A DNA stretch of 37,539 bases from Ignavibacteria bacterium (lineage in GTDB: Bacteria; Bacteroidota; Ignavibacteria; UBA10030; F1-140-MAGs086). The stretch covers positions 1 through 37,539 of the forward strand of contig VGWC01000018.1 of assembly GCA_016873775.1 (NCBI GenBank). The letters are read 5' to 3'. Within the stretch, counting starts at the first letter, position 1. Every line of letters begins with the position of its first letter. The notes beneath the pieces were generated by a model. The model had not been told where the DNA came from, searched no databases, and worked only from the letters and a program-made list of their open reading frames with translations. Both the position numbers and the translations under genes were made by a program. Shown here piece after piece: positions 7,949-17,224 of the stretch.

Positions 7949-9670
7949 CTACTGTAAAATTTTATCCGCATGAAGAATATCGGAAAATGTTTCGCTCTTT
8001 ATCGTTTCGGCATTCCTGCGCGCATTGGCTAACGAATTTAAGATGTAGCGGTTTGCGATAAAAATTTTCCTTGGCTCTTGTTCTGCTTCATCAAGCAACA
8101 AGTAGCCGATGTACACATACGAATACAATTCCACTAATTCCTTTGCCGCCACATCTTGAAAACTTGTGTCTTTTTTGTCGAGAATATATTTCAAACAATC
8201 GAGATATAACGCGCGGATTTCTTTTAAATACTGTACAAGACGCGATAATCCGCCATTGTATTCTTTCTTTTCTTTTTCTGAAAAAAAATCAGCAAGAATA
8301 TCATTCAACACGTTTCCGCCGGCGGCAACTATCTGCATTTGCGACGTGCCTTCGTAAATATTCGTAATGCGCGCATCACGGGCAAGTCGTTCAATGTTGA
8401 ATTCTTTCATATATCCCGTTCCGCCATGAATTTGCAAGGCATCGTACGTAATTTTATTTGCCGATTCTGTAAGAAGGTATTTTGTCATCGGAGTAAGCAA
8501 GTTGGCAATTTTCGTTGCATTTTTTAATTCCGCATATTCTTCTGCGAACGATTTTCCTTCTGCTTTTAATTTCTCAACGAACTCCTCAAGTTTTTCTTTT
8601 GTATCCACACATTGCGCGCTGCTGTAAAAAAGCGAGCGATTGCTTTCCAACATCACGCGCATATCAATTAACATATTTGCTACAACCGGAATATTGTAAA
8701 TCGCTTTTCCAAACTGTTCACGCTCTTTGGCATACTTCAACGCTTCTTCATACGCCGCTTGCGCAATTCCCAACGCTTGCGCCGAAACTCCCATTCGCGC
8801 ACGATACATTAAATCGAGAACATATTTTATCAAACCGAATTTTCTGCTTCCAACAAGTTGCGCCGGTGTATCATTGAATTGCAATTCACACGTCGGCGAA
8901 CCGTGAATTCCCAATTTATTTTCGATACGACGAACTTTCACTGTGGTATCTCCATAACACGCAAACATACTCAAGCCGCGTCCATCTTTTGTTCCCGCTT
9001 CCGAGCGAGCAAGAACAAGCAGAACTTCTCCATTGCCATTCGTAATAAAACGTTTCACGCCGCGTAAGAACCATTTACCATTTTCGTTTTGATACGCTTG
9101 TAATTTCACTGCCTGTAAATCGGAACCAGCATCCGGTTCCGTTAATGCCATTGCTCCCGTATATTCCCCCGTTGAAAACTTTGGAAGAAACTCCCTTCGC
9201 TGGTCTTCGTCTCCGAATTTCCGAATGGTATCCGCAATATCCTGCAATCCAAAAATATTCATCAACGATGCATCGGCACGCGAAATCATTTCTACCGCCA
9301 TCATATATATGGTAAAAGGAAAATTCAATCCGCCATACTTTCGCGGAATAATCATTCCCATCAGTTCCGCTTGCGAAAGTTGACGTAAATTTTCCTGCGT
9401 TCCACTTGCATACGAAACGTTTCCTTCGGAAAATGTTGCTCCTTCTTCATCAACGTTTGCAGAACGCTGCGCAATCGTATTTCCCGCCAAATCGCCAACA
9501 ACTTCCAACACTTTACGATAATTTTCCATCGCATCTTCGTAATTGATAGGAGCGTAGTTGTAGTGTTTCGCTTGTTCGAAATTTTCTTCTGCAATTGCAA
9601 CAATTTCTCTTATACTGAAATTATTGAAATGAAAAAGAATGTCGCTATTATCAAGAAAAAAATTGGGCAT
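7949..9670 (-). CDS. Acyl-CoA dehydrogenase, long form
   Basis: This flavoenzyme oxidises acyl-CoA to trans-2-enoyl-CoA and passes electrons from FAD to ETF. Family motifs include GAMALTEPDAGSD, KRFITNG, YAKEREQFGKAI and IHGGTGYMKEF. The catalytic glutamate is expected at E440 in NIYEGTSQ. At 573 residues it is longer than the usual 380 or so, with extra N-terminal sequence and a C-terminal extension of about 120 residues, as in large bacterial acyl-CoA dehydrogenases. The ATG at 9668-9670 fits the gene spacing. EtfA and EtfB lie immediately upstream on the same strand, and an enoyl-CoA hydratase is elsewhere in the window (28273-29046). Chain-length preference cannot be read from sequence. 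Its place inside a multihaem cytochrome region is unusual. Confidence 0.92.
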   Translation of the reverse strand: MPNFFLDNSDILFHFNNFSIREIVAIAEENFEQAKHYNYAPINYEDAMENYRKVLEVVGDLAGNTIAQRSANVDEEGATFSEGNVSYASGTQENLRQLSQAELMGMIIPRKYGGLNFPFTIYMMAVEMISRADASLMNIFGLQDIADTIRKFGDEDQRREFLPKFSTGEYTGAMALTEPDAGSDLQAVKLQAYQNENGKWFLRGVKRFITNGNGEVLLVLARSEAGTKDGRGLSMFACYGDTTVKVRRIENKLGIHGSPTCELQFNDTPAQLVGSRKFGLIKYVLDLMYRARMGVSAQALGIAQAAYEEALKYAKEREQFGKAIYNIPVVANMLIDMRVMLESNRSLFYSSAQCVDTKEKLEEFVEKLKAEGKSFAEEYAELKNATKIANLLTPMTKYLLTESANKITYDALQIHGGTGYMKEFNIERLARDARITNIYEGTSQMQIVAAGGNVLNDILADFFSEKEKKEYNGGLSRLVQYLKEIRALYLDCLKYILDKKDTSFQDVAAKELVELYSYVYIGYLLLDEAEQEPRKIFIANRYILNSLANARRNAETIKSETFSDILHADKILQ

Positions 9671-9726
9671 CGGTTATTACGTTTCTAATAAATCTTCAAG
9701 ATTTGCATTGATGGCAAATGGAGACG

Positions 9727-10743
9727 TTATTTCAGTTTGCTTTTATACACTTCAATAAATTTCGGAATGATATCATTTGCGTCTCCGACTATTCCATAAT
9801 GACTGATGTTAAATATCGGCGCATCGGCATCGGTATTAATTGCAATAATTTTTTTTGCTTCCTGCATCCCCGCACGATGCTGAATTGCTCCGGAAATACC
9901 AACGGCAATGTAGAGTTTCGGGCGAACGGTAACTCCCGTTTGTCCCACTTGTCGTTCGTGGGGAATAAATCCCGCATCAACAGCTGCGCGACTTCCTGCA
10001 ACTTCTCCCCCAAGTGTATGCGCAAGTTCATAAATCCATTTGAAATTTTCTTTCGAACCAAGTCCGTAACCGCCGGAAACAATTATCGGCGCAGATTTTA
10101 AGTTCACTTTTGTTTCTTCGTGATGTTGTTCGATTATGGTTACCAGTTCATCAACCTCTTTCGCAACAAACGGAATTTCTGTAATCTTCTGGTGTTTCCT
10201 TTCTGCAACCGGATGCATTTCCATAACACCTTCGCGCACGGTTGCCATTTGTGTTGCCGTATCGGGAGTTATGATTGTTGCAATAATATTTCCGCCAAAC
10301 GCAGGTCGAATTTGCAACAATAAATTTTTGTACGTTGTATTCAAATACTCGACGTCTTCAATTTTTAGTTCCGTGCAATCGGCAGTGAGTCCGCTTTTCG
10401 TATGCGAAGCAACACGCGGTGCAAGGTCGCGTCCAATAATCGTTGCGCCAAAAAGCACAATGCGCGGAACATATTTTTCTATCAATTCTTGCAACGTTCT
10501 GCTGTACGGAATAGTGCGATACTGTTTCAACGCAGAATGTTCAATCAGCAACGCTTCATCGGTGCCATAGAGAAAGGATTCTTCCGCAATGTTTCGCACG
10601 CTTTCTCCTAAGACAATTGCTTTAAGTTTTCCGTACGAAGCGTCCGCTAATTTTTTCCCTTTCGAAAGTAACTCAAAACTTACATCAACAGGTTTTCCGT
10701 TTCGCTGTTCAATAAATACCCAAACTTCGTTTGAAAAATTCAT
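9727..10743 (-). CDS. etfA: Electron transfer flavoprotein alpha subunit
   Basis: This is the large subunit of the soluble ETF heterodimer, which carries FAD and moves electrons from acyl-CoA dehydrogenases towards the quinone pool. At 338 residues it has the family length. The C-terminal FAD-binding domain is clear: VSGGYGLGSKENF, GEVAGSRAAVDAGF, RQVGQTGVTVRPKLYIAVGISGAIQH and AINTDADAPIF. The start ATG (10741-10743) lies 6 bp after the etfB stop, so the two are co-transcribed and probably coupled. Acyl-CoA dehydrogenase follows 56 bp downstream. No ETF:quinone oxidoreductase gene is seen in the window, so the membrane acceptor of this ETF is unknown. Confidence 0.94.
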   Translation of the reverse strand: MNFSNEVWVFIEQRNGKPVDVSFELLSKGKKLADASYGKLKAIVLGESVRNIAEESFLYGTDEALLIEHSALKQYRTIPYSRTLQELIEKYVPRIVLFGATIIGRDLAPRVASHTKSGLTADCTELKIEDVEYLNTTYKNLLLQIRPAFGGNIIATIITPDTATQMATVREGVMEMHPVAERKHQKITEIPFVAKEVDELVTIIEQHHEETKVNLKSAPIIVSGGYGLGSKENFKWIYELAHTLGGEVAGSRAAVDAGFIPHERQVGQTGVTVRPKLYIAVGISGAIQHRAGMQEAKKIIAINTDADAPIFNISHYGIVGDANDIIPKFIEVYKSKLK

Positions 10744-10749
10744 ATCTGC

Positions 10750-11637
10750 CTATCCGAATATATGGTCTTCAAGTAATTCATCAACTAATTTCGCGATACC
10801 GATTTTTGTGTTTTCCACACGACGATGATTTCCGCTCCCGAGAACGACGGATTCCACTTTGTGAACTTTAGTCGGCGAACCTTTGATGCCGCAACGCTCA
10901 ATATTCACGGGCAAATCATCTGTAGTGAGTGTTGGAATAAACAATGAGCGCAACGTAAATTCGAGAACGAGAGAATCAGTGTTCAGCAGCGAATTTCCTT
11001 CTGCAAGTTTTTCAAGTTCCGTCTGTGATTTTGCATTTTTGTACGCCATCACTCGTTTTGCAGAAAATGGTCTTGGTTCTGCGGCACCTTTAAGAACTGT
11101 CAACATAACCGGAAGTTGACATTCGAGAATTTCAAAACCTCCGTCAATTTTTCTTTTCACTTTCGCTTTCCTGTTTTCTATTTTCAGAATTTTTTCTGCA
11201 TACGTTATTTGCGGAATGTTTAATTTCTCTGCTGTTTGCGGTCCAACTTGTGCAGTGTCGCCATCAATTGCTTGTCTTCCTGCAAATATAAAATCGAAGT
11301 TGCCGATTTTTTTTATTGCTTCGCTCAAAACATACGATGTTGCCAAGGTATCTGCGCCTGCAAATTTTCTATCGGTAATCAAATACACGGAATCTGCGCC
11401 CATCCATAAACATTCACGTAGAATATCGGAAGCGCGCGGAGGTCCCATCGTAATTGCGGTTACGTTTCCACCGTATTCATCTTTTACACGAAGCGCAATC
11501 TCTAACGCAACTTTATCTTCATAGTTAAAAATTGCCGGCAATTTTGCCCTATTAACCGTGCCGTCTTCTTTCATCACTTTGCCGGTAATGTTCGACGTAT
11601 CGGGAACTTGTTTTACTAAAACAACGGAGTTATACAT
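10750..11637 (-). CDS. etfB: Electron transfer flavoprotein beta subunit
   Basis: The small ETF subunit (about 295 residues from the chosen start) binds AMP or, in bifurcating forms, a second FAD. Recognisable blocks are VLVKQVPDT near the start, FNYEDKVALEIAL, DFIFAGRQAIDGDTAQVGP and a C-terminal segment that would wrap around EtfA. The ATG at 11635-11637 gives MYNSVVLVKQVPD, the normal N-terminus; the frame stays open 99 bases further upstream but that reading runs into the end of the 19-haem gene. It begins 22 bp after the 19-haem cytochrome gene on the same strand, so ETF and the fused cytochromes may share a transcript. Whether this is a simple or an electron-bifurcating ETF is not decided here. 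Confidence 0.93.
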   Translation of the reverse strand: MYNSVVLVKQVPDTSNITGKVMKEDGTVNRAKLPAIFNYEDKVALEIALRVKDEYGGNVTAITMGPPRASDILRECLWMGADSVYLITDRKFAGADTLATSYVLSEAIKKIGNFDFIFAGRQAIDGDTAQVGPQTAEKLNIPQITYAEKILKIENRKAKVKRKIDGGFEILECQLPVMLTVLKGAAEPRPFSAKRVMAYKNAKSQTELEKLAEGNSLLNTDSLVLEFTLRSLFIPTLTTDDLPVNIERCGIKGSPTKVHKVESVVLGSGNHRRVENTKIGIAKLVDELLEDHIFG

Positions 11638-11659
11638 TGTAAAAAAGAGTGCGCTTTTT

Positions 11660-14446
11660 CTATCTGTACGCAAAAAGCATTGCGTAAATAATCCAAATAA
11701 TAATGCTGAAACCAATCGTAACAGCGCACCATCCAAAGATGCGAATCGCTTTGATAACTATCGGAGGATACGGTTCGACAAGAAATTTTTCCAGTTCGCC
11801 GTTTGCAACAAGCGCTTCATATTCTTTTGGTTTATCGTGTTGAAATTCTTCTACAGAAACTCTTCCTGTGAACACAACAATATCCATCGGAAATTTTTCG
11901 GGACGAAGATGCGTGTTGAAAAAATGCACGGTGAAAATAAATCCCGTTGCAAGCAACGCTTCATCGCTATGAATAATTGTTGCAACATTTAAAAACCATC
12001 CGGGAAAAAATTGTGTAAAAAATTCCGGAAACCACAGCATCATACCCGTTGAGCCGATAATAAACACTCCCCAAAATACAGCGAAGTAATCGAACTTTTC
12101 CCAATACGTCCACCGTCCATATTTCGGTCGCTCTCCCATTCCCAAAAACCATTTGACAGAGCCGATACATTCTTGCAAATCATTTTTGGTTGGAAGCATA
12201 GTATTGGCACCGAATAACATTGCTTTCCATGTTTTGAAATCGTGTTTTTTCCGTTCAAACAAATCAACGATATGCACAACAAAAATAATTATCATCAATA
12301 TTGCCGCCGCGCGATGAATAACTCCGGCAGATTCAAATCCTCCGAAGAGATGCGATAAAATCACCGCCCATTGTGTGTACGAAAATTTGAGCGTTAATCC
12401 CGTCAACGCAAGACTGAGAAAACTTACAATCATCGCAATATGCAACATCCGATTTAAACGCGAAAAACGTTGATATTGTTTTGCGTTCTCTTCAATGTGC
12501 ATGTGTTTCTGATGTTTTCGCATTTGCAACGCACGCGGCAACCACATTATCGTATGCAATCCGCCAAGGATAAACACGGAAACCAGCAACGTCGTCATAC
12601 CCCAAAACACCCAAAAGAGATAGGGATATTTTCCCGGGTCGTGATGTGTTGCATGCGTAAGATACCCGGCAAATTGACGCGTTGCACCTTCGTGACATTT
12701 TTGACACGTTGCAACAACATTTTCTCTGCTCAAATGTGAACGCACATCAGAAACAGGAAGAATATCGTGCGCACCGTGGCAATCGTAGCATTTTGCAGTT
12801 TTTCCATAACCAAGTTGCGAAACTTTTCCGTGATATGTATCGAAATAGGTTTCCGCAATTTTTTCATGACATCGTCCGCAAGTATTCATTGTCATCAAAC
12901 GAAATCCTTCTTGGTCTGTTCTGCGAATCGTATGCGCCGTATGACAATCGTTGCATACGGGAAGTTCCTTTTCAGTTTTTGTTACATCGGGCGAATGTAC
13001 GCTTTGAGCAAATTGTTCTTCAATTCCATAATGACACGTTCCGCACGTTTGCGCAACATTTTTTTGGTGAATACTTGATTGCGGATTGGTATGCGGAAGT
13101 TCGCGATGCGCTGTATGACAATCGGCACACGTTGCCGTTACCGTTAATCCGCTTTTCAATAATCCTTTTCCGTGAATGCTTTCTTGGTAATGTTCAATTA
13201 TTTTTTGTTCGGAACCCTCATAACTCATTGCGGCTTTTTGACCTTCGCGATGGCAACGAGCGCACAATGCTGGAATATTCGTCGGAAAAATCGGCGACGT
13301 TTTTTGATTTCTCCCTAATACGTTGTGAGTTCCATGACATTCTTTACACGTCGGCGCATTCATATCATTCTTCGCACGCAGTTGTCCATGCGTACTTTGT
13401 TTGTACTCATCTCCTACGGCAGTATGACACGACGAACATTCAACTTTTTTCGTAATCGTTTCGCACGGGCGATGTTTCGATGCAATTACTTCCGAATGAC
13501 ATTGACTGCACGAAATATTTTTGTGCATTGATTGAACAAATTCATCGGAATTGATATGTAACGAACGATTATCTTTCGAAGATACAATATTCGGCTGCGC
13601 ATGACATTTCAAACAATCAATGTTCGACATTCCCAAATCGTAGAAAACTTTTCTCGCTTTATGCGGCTGATGACAATCCACACACGCGGGAAGCACGTGC
13701 GATTCCTTTTCCCACAATTCTCCTTGGATAATTTTTCGATGAACGGTTTCAATTTCAGTATGACATTGTGTGCAAGTCGCTGCAATATTTTTTCTTGAAA
13801 TGGAAGAACGCGCATCCGTATGCGGTAATATCCGATGCGGAGTATGACACGATGCGCACGTTGCGGCAACAACAAGTCCTTTCTTTAACAAACCTTCGGC
13901 ATGCATACTTTCGGAATAATTTTCTAAGATACGCTCCTGCGGAATATCGTGTTGCAACGAAACTTTCGAACCTTCGTGATGACATTTTCCGCACACAAAG
14001 GGAATACGAATCGGTGAAACTTTGGATTGTGGATTTTTTATCGGAACAATATCATGCGAACCGTGACAATCGGTGCAACGCGGTGCAAGAGGGTCGCCGC
14101 GTGCTTCTGCTTTTCCGTGCATACATTCATTATACAACGACTGTTCCGCATCGTGACACGTTCCACATTGTGCGGGCTTCAACGCTTCGTCGTGAGGAAT
14201 TTCTTTTCCTTCCAAATCCGTATGACACGTAACGCATTGCACTTCTGCGTGAACGGAAGAAGAAAGTTTTTTTTCGTCCACAAATACGGAAATCGTTTTC
14301 CCTTTCCGTATTCCTTTCAGTGTTCTATCTTCGTGACACGAATAACACTCGGAGTTTTCCTGAGCAACAGAAAATGTTGCAAAGAAAAAAATGAAAAAGA
14401 GTATTTTCTCGAACAATGTATGCAATATCTGTTCTCGAAAAATCAT
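11660..14446 (-). CDS. 19-haem cytochrome c fused to membrane cytochrome b (CbcL-type architecture)
   Basis: This 928-residue protein has a signal peptide (to about residue 28, FSVAQ), a periplasmic domain with nineteen CxxCH motifs (first CYSCH at 34, last CQKCH at about 571) and a C-terminal membrane domain from about residue 607. The membrane part resembles formate dehydrogenase gamma / HydC-type cytochrome b. Its histidines in or near helices (H669, H711, H725, H826, H841) could hold b haems. In Geobacter, CbcL has this design with nine c haems and acts as a low-potential menaquinol oxidase; here the count is about double. Residues 115-235 and 355-480 are clear internal copies (CGKCHHEG...CASCHTPHRILPH against CARCHREG...CADCHTAHRELPH). 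The start overlaps the preceding 13-haem gene as ATGA (14443-14446), indicating coupling. Quinol oxidation is inferred. Confidence 0.88.
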   Translation of the reverse strand: MIFREQILHTLFEKILFFIFFFATFSVAQENSECYSCHEDRTLKGIRKGKTISVFVDEKKLSSSVHAEVQCVTCHTDLEGKEIPHDEALKPAQCGTCHDAEQSLYNECMHGKAEARGDPLAPRCTDCHGSHDIVPIKNPQSKVSPIRIPFVCGKCHHEGSKVSLQHDIPQERILENYSESMHAEGLLKKGLVVAATCASCHTPHRILPHTDARSSISRKNIAATCTQCHTEIETVHRKIIQGELWEKESHVLPACVDCHQPHKARKVFYDLGMSNIDCLKCHAQPNIVSSKDNRSLHINSDEFVQSMHKNISCSQCHSEVIASKHRPCETITKKVECSSCHTAVGDEYKQSTHGQLRAKNDMNAPTCKECHGTHNVLGRNQKTSPIFPTNIPALCARCHREGQKAAMSYEGSEQKIIEHYQESIHGKGLLKSGLTVTATCADCHTAHRELPHTNPQSSIHQKNVAQTCGTCHYGIEEQFAQSVHSPDVTKTEKELPVCNDCHTAHTIRRTDQEGFRLMTMNTCGRCHEKIAETYFDTYHGKVSQLGYGKTAKCYDCHGAHDILPVSDVRSHLSRENVVATCQKCHEGATRQFAGYLTHATHHDPGKYPYLFWVFWGMTTLLVSVFILGGLHTIMWLPRALQMRKHQKHMHIEENAKQYQRFSRLNRMLHIAMIVSFLSLALTGLTLKFSYTQWAVILSHLFGGFESAGVIHRAAAILMIIIFVVHIVDLFERKKHDFKTWKAMLFGANTMLPTKNDLQECIGSVKWFLGMGERPKYGRWTYWEKFDYFAVFWGVFIIGSTGMMLWFPEFFTQFFPGWFLNVATIIHSDEALLATGFIFTVHFFNTHLRPEKFPMDIVVFTGRVSVEEFQHDKPKEYEALVANGELEKFLVEPYPPIVIKAIRIFGWCAVTIGFSIIIWIIYAMLFAYR

Positions 14447-16545
14447 TTCGATTCTTTCATTTTTTCAAGTTCCAATGGATGTTCTTCTTGCATTTCAGAT
14501 TCGGAAATTGTGCCTTTCCACCACGCAACATTCATCGGATACACATCGGGATTGAAAATGATAAAATAAAAATGCCACACAATAATAGCGAGTGTTGCAA
14601 GCCACGCTTCATAAAAATGAATGGTGCGCGAAATATCGTATCCAAGTTTTGTAATGATGCCGATGAACGTATTATCGAACCACATCACTACTCCGGTAAC
14701 TGCCATAACAATTGTTCCCCACACAAGCGCCCAATATTCGCTTTTCTCAATATAACTGAATCTTCCGAATTGCGGTTTAGTTGGGGAAATTCCACAGTTG
14801 AATTTCATCACCGCAATTGCATCCAATACATCCTGAATATTCGGAACTAAATCGGCAATGAGTTTTCTCCCTTTTATAGTGAACGAAACATATCCGATAT
14901 GCCAAACACTTGCCGTAACCATTACGACGGCAGAAATCCTGTGAATGAAACTTCTCCAGTCAAAAATATCTGCGCTCAAATCTCGAATAGATTGTACCCA
15001 CCACGCATCAGGATAACGCAGCATAAATCCCGTTATGACGAGGAGAATAAAACTTAGTGCGAGTGAACCGTGTTGCAATCGCTCATTCAACGTCATTCGA
15101 ACATAAAGAGCATGACCGACGTGTTCTTCAATGATTTGACCTCTGCGAATAAGGAATTTTCGTTTGGATTTTTTGAGAAAATCTGTACCATTATGAACAA
15201 ACATTCCGCCGACAACAGTTACAATCATTATAATATAAATAGTTGCAATCCAGTAGAGAATCGGCTCTTCATCTGTTGTTGCCACAATATGAATTGCTCC
15301 CATTCCGAAGCGTTCATTGGCGCCGCTATGACACTTTCCGCACGTTGCTGCAATATTTTTTTTATGAATTGTCGAAGTAGAATCACTTGATGATTTGATA
15401 TTGTGAACACCGTGACAACTTGCACAATTTGCAACTTCCGCTTGTCCTCCGCGTATTGCAAGCCCGTGATAACTATCGGAAAATGTTTTGAATCGGTCGC
15501 TTTCAATTCCATACTTCTGAGAAAGTTTCAGCGACGAATGACACGGCGAACAAACTTGTCCCGAAATATTTAATGGCGCAACGGGAGAACGCGGGTCGTT
15601 ATGCGAAAGGATATTATGTTCTCCGTGACATTGCGTGCAAGAAGGCGATTCGTTGACTCCCTTTGCAAGCGCAATTCCGTGAACGCTTTGATTAAATTCT
15701 TCCGCAATTCCGCGATGACATTGACCGCAAGTTTGCGGAATATTTTTTTTATTCACGAAAGAAGTCGGCTCAATCGCTTTTTTCATTTCGTGACTTCCGT
15801 GACAATTGATACAACTTGCAACGTTTTTATTTCCGTGTTGTAGCGCAATTCCGTGAACGCTTTTATCGTACGAAGAAATAAATCCGGCAGTTGGAGATGT
15901 TCTTGTTCGCACATCAGGATTATCGAGATGACACGACAAACAGAGTTTTTCCTGTGAAATTTTTACTGCAAACGAATCGTGTTGTTCGTCAACCGATGCA
16001 ATACCGTTGCGATGACACGAAATACAATTCGGCGCGCCTTGAACATTTTTTTCGAATGCCATTCCGTGCGACGAAACTGCAAACTTTTCCGTTACATTGC
16101 TATGACATTCGCCGCACGATTCGACAAGTTTTTCTCGAGAAAATTTTGAACCGGAAACTTTGGGCGAGACAACATCGTGCGTCCCGTGACAATCTTTGCA
16201 CAAAATATCGGAAGTTTCTTTGTTACGAATCGCTCGCACTAATTGAGGATGAAACGTATGTTTCGTTTCAACTCCGTTATGACACGTTAAACAATTTACC
16301 GGCAAAATTTTTTCTTTATGCGGAATATTATTCGGGTCAAATTTTGTATGACACGCTATGCAAACAAGTTTTTGATGAGAAGATTTGTTGAGGATATGTT
16401 CATCTACAAAGAGAGAATGCTGACTTCCGTTGCGTTCAGTTGTTAGTTCTTTGTCGCTATGGCACGTAAGACATTCCTCGCGAGTTTGTGAAAAAAGAAG
16501 CGCGTTGGAAGTAAGAACAATCCAAAAAAGGAAAACCACTCTCAT
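14443..16545 (-). CDS. 13-haem cytochrome c fused to membrane cytochrome b (CbcL-type architecture)
   Basis: About 700 residues, with a signal peptide (MRVVFLFWIV...LLFSQ), thirteen CxxCH motifs (CLTCH, CIACH, CLTCH, CKDCH, CGECH, CISCH, CLSCH, CINCH, CGQCH, CTQCH, CSPCH, CASCH, CGKCH) and a C-terminal cytochrome b-type membrane domain of about four or five helices. Helix histidines include those in FIHRISAV, WHIGYV, TIHFYEAW and VWHFYF. The haem part is built from repeats of the form CxxCHGxH-x(n)-CxxCH-x(n)-SVHG. It is the first gene of the minus-strand run, facing a long divergent intergenic region, and overlaps the 19-haem gene by four bases. The two share the same design and look like paralogues. 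I chose ATG 16543-16545 over an upstream TTG because it begins directly at the signal peptide. Confidence 0.88.
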   Translation of the reverse strand: MRVVFLFWIVLTSNALLFSQTREECLTCHSDKELTTERNGSQHSLFVDEHILNKSSHQKLVCIACHTKFDPNNIPHKEKILPVNCLTCHNGVETKHTFHPQLVRAIRNKETSDILCKDCHGTHDVVSPKVSGSKFSREKLVESCGECHSNVTEKFAVSSHGMAFEKNVQGAPNCISCHRNGIASVDEQHDSFAVKISQEKLCLSCHLDNPDVRTRTSPTAGFISSYDKSVHGIALQHGNKNVASCINCHGSHEMKKAIEPTSFVNKKNIPQTCGQCHRGIAEEFNQSVHGIALAKGVNESPSCTQCHGEHNILSHNDPRSPVAPLNISGQVCSPCHSSLKLSQKYGIESDRFKTFSDSYHGLAIRGGQAEVANCASCHGVHNIKSSSDSTSTIHKKNIAATCGKCHSGANERFGMGAIHIVATTDEEPILYWIATIYIIMIVTVVGGMFVHNGTDFLKKSKRKFLIRRGQIIEEHVGHALYVRMTLNERLQHGSLALSFILLVITGFMLRYPDAWWVQSIRDLSADIFDWRSFIHRISAVVMVTASVWHIGYVSFTIKGRKLIADLVPNIQDVLDAIAVMKFNCGISPTKPQFGRFSYIEKSEYWALVWGTIVMAVTGVVMWFDNTFIGIITKLGYDISRTIHFYEAWLATLAIIVWHFYFIIFNPDVYPMNVAWWKGTISESEMQEEHPLELEKMKESK

Positions 16546-17224
16546 ATTTGTTTTTCTTTTCAAACAAAAAAAGGTTTTGAAAACAAAAAAATCATATTAG
16601 GTAGCATAACAGTGTTCACTTTGCAATAATTGTGTCAAATAATCCGATTTTGAAATTTGAATGGAATGAAAACTATAATACTATTCGCTTGCACAAAAAC
16701 AAATTCAGAATATATATGAAGTCTTTACAAAAAGTATAGAGTGTGTCATTTCGAGGTGCGAAGCGACGAGAAATCTTCTAAAATCTTGCAAAATTTCAGA
16801 GTAGATTTCTCACTTCGTTTGAAATGGAAATTTACTTTTGAATTTCAGGAGCACAATTGTTCGTTCAAATTGTTCAATCTGTTTTCATCTTTGAGAACGG
16901 GAACTCAAATTGTAGAATAAACTTTTCTTAAAACTTTTTTGTTTCAATGCTGCTTCGTTCAAATGCTTCATAACTCAATTCATTTTTAAAGTAAACCTTA
17001 CATCACTTTTTGTTGCGAATTTTTATAACTCGATGCAATGAAAAAACAGGAAATTGTATTTCACTTATTGATAAAAAAGATAATATGATTTACGCTGGTT
17101 GTTGAATATTATTCTTTGGCTTCGCTTTTTTATTTCCATCCCACGTTGAACATTCTCCTATCCTTTCGTATTTTATCGCCGCTTTTTTATAGCGAACGAA
17201 TCTTCAAACCAACTAATTAAAATA
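16546..17224. other. 679-bp divergent intergenic region
   Basis: No gene is seen. The region separates the minus-strand cytochrome run from the plus-strand tricorn protease, so it should hold both promoters. On the minus strand a TTGACA lies at 16633-16638 upstream of the 13-haem gene, without a well-spaced -10. On the plus strand TTGATA and TATGAT occur at 17068-17089 but are too close together to be a standard promoter. The region also contains an imperfect inverted-repeat element (16745-16827). Confidence 0.5.
16745..16827. repeat. Imperfect inverted-repeat element of the GTCATTTCGA type
   Basis: The left arm begins GTCATTTCGA and ends CGAGAAATCT; the right arm runs AGATTTCTCACTTCG to GAAATGG. 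The arms pair imperfectly around an AT-rich centre. I know very similar palindromes as frequent interspersed repeats in Bacteroidota-type genomes, probably non-autonomous REP/MITE-like units. It carries no gene. Confidence 0.55.

Noticed and set aside
12682-13455. Long open frame (257 codons) on the plus strand opposite the 19-haem cytochrome gene
   Set aside because: It is antisense to a clear multihaem gene. Repeated CxxCH codons and the biased codon use keep the opposite strand free of stops; the translation shows no domain.
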